Source of the DNA: Burkholderia aenigmatica
GTDB taxonomy: Bacteria; Pseudomonadota; Gammaproteobacteria; Burkholderiales; Burkholderiaceae
Direction: 5' to 3'
Assembly (NCBI RefSeq): GCF_902499175.1
Contig: NZ_CABVQC010000026.1
Location: 1 to 64,000, forward strand
Length of the DNA: 64,000 bases
This document shows, in pieces, positions 63,432 through 64,000 of this stretch. The number at the start of each line of letters is the position of its first letter. The stretch's first letter is position 1. The notes below the pieces were generated by a model that worked only from the letters and a program-made list of their open reading frames with translations, was not told the origin of the DNA and did not search any database. Both the position numbers and the translations under genes were made by a program.

Positions 63432-63923
63432 ATGAGACACATCATTTCCGTCCTGCTGGAGAACGAACCGGGCGCGTTGTCGCGCGTCGTCGGTCTGTTT
63501 TCCGCACGCGGCTACAACATCGAAACCTTGACGGTGGCGCCGACCGAAGACCAATCGCTGTCGCGGCTCACCATCGTTTCCATTGGCTCCGACGACGTGA
63601 TCGAACAGATCACGAAGCATCTGAACCGCCTGATCGAGGTGGTGAAAGTGGTGGACCTGACCGACGGTGCACACATCGAACGCGAGCTGATGCTGATCAA
63701 GGTACGTGCAGTGGGCAAGGAGCGCGAAGAAATGAAGCGGATGGCGGACATTTTCCGCGGCCGCATCATCGACGTGACCGAAAAGACCTACACGATCGAA
63801 TTGACGGGCGCGAGCGACAAGCTCGACGCATTCATCCAGGGGCTGGACGCGGGCGCGATCCTAGAGACCGTGCGCACCGGCAGCTCCGGCATCGGACGCG
63901 GCGAGCGCATCCTGAAGGTGTGA
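63432..63923 (+). CDS. ilvH: Acetolactate synthase small (regulatory) subunit
   Basis: A 163-residue subunit with an N-terminal ACT domain (MRHIISVLLENEPGALSRVVGLFSARGYNIETLTVAPT) carrying the valine feedback site, the linker ERELMLIKVRAVG and a C-terminal domain (RGRIIDVTEKTYTIELTG). It activates IlvI and confers valine inhibition. ilvC would be expected next, beyond the window edge; the last 77 bases hold only the intergenic start of that gap. Confidence 0.96.
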   Translation: MRHIISVLLENEPGALSRVVGLFSARGYNIETLTVAPTEDQSLSRLTIVSIGSDDVIEQITKHLNRLIEVVKVVDLTDGAHIERELMLIKVRAVGKEREEMKRMADIFRGRIIDVTEKTYTIELTGASDKLDAFIQGLDAGAILETVRTGSSGIGRGERILKV

Positions 63924-64000
63924 TGCCGGACAGGCACGCCGGGTGCGCCGTCATGTCCCGGCCCGCAGTACTCCATCCGAACGAATTGTTGAATTTTTGA

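Overview
The window is a GC-rich (roughly two-thirds G+C), gene-dense stretch that reads as housekeeping chromosome of a beta-proteobacterium, most likely Burkholderia and probably the B. cepacia complex. The grounds are codon use (third-position G/C almost everywhere), the lipid A exporter msbA followed by a Burkholderia-type LPS core cluster, the hemF-nadD-rsfS-rlmH-maf-rng operon, a complete kdpFABC-DE set and the ilvI-ilvH pair. I see no rRNA, tRNA, IS element, prophage or CRISPR array. This identification rests on remembered family sequences, not on a database search.

Layout. 1-7.6 kb: N-terminus of an FtsK-type translocase (cut by the window edge), a META-domain lipoprotein, purT, a tiny lipoprotein, a MliC-like lysozyme inhibitor, the RNA helicase rhlE, gluQ and trhO. 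7.8-20.3 kb: dnaE, msbA and the LPS core cluster (two GT4 and two GT9 glycosyltransferases, a WaaL-type O-antigen ligase and a convergent WaaE-type GT2). 20.4-26 kb: an RcnB-like protein; a three-gene unit of PRC-barrel lipoprotein, MFS transporter and FUSC protein; a hexanucleotide repeat tract beside a large inverted repeat; a Ser/Gly/Thr-rich lipoprotein; yggL. 26-34 kb, all on the minus strand: rng, maf, rlmH, rsfS, nadD, hemF, purD, yebC and upp, with terminators between purD and hemF and between yebC and purD. 34-36.7 kb: an atypical SDR, mgsA and a quinone oxidoreductase. 36.8-45.3 kb: the high-affinity K+ uptake operon, with a tiny ORF before kdpF and hairpins between kdpC and kdpD.

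45.4-53.6 kb: a DUF333 protein, a guanidine-II (mini-ykkC) riboswitch in front of the guanidinium exporter gene sugE/gdx, a DUF4126 membrane protein, an orphan FtsX-type permease, a truncated haemoglobin, an AlaX editing protein, a DUF924 protein and a solitary ArnT-like glycosyltransferase. 53.8-56 kb: an SDR, a LOG-family phosphoribohydrolase and a TetR regulator. 56.1-58.8 kb: metallophosphoesterase, GT4 glycosyltransferase and diacylglycerol kinase behind a Pho-box-like direct repeat; I read this as a phosphate-starvation membrane-lipid remodelling operon of the PlcP/Agt kind. 58.9-61.2 kb: an ECF-like sigma factor co-transcribed with DUF3619, DUF3106 and RDD membrane proteins. 61.4 kb to the end: a promoter, a long leader, ilvI and ilvH.

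The strongest candidates for new biology are the Pho-box/PlcP-like/Agt-like/DgkA unit, the sigma factor/DUF3619/DUF3106/RDD unit, the repeat tract at 23.9 kb and the palindromic insertion inside kdpB. The guanidine riboswitch/sugE pair is a clear instance of a known system.
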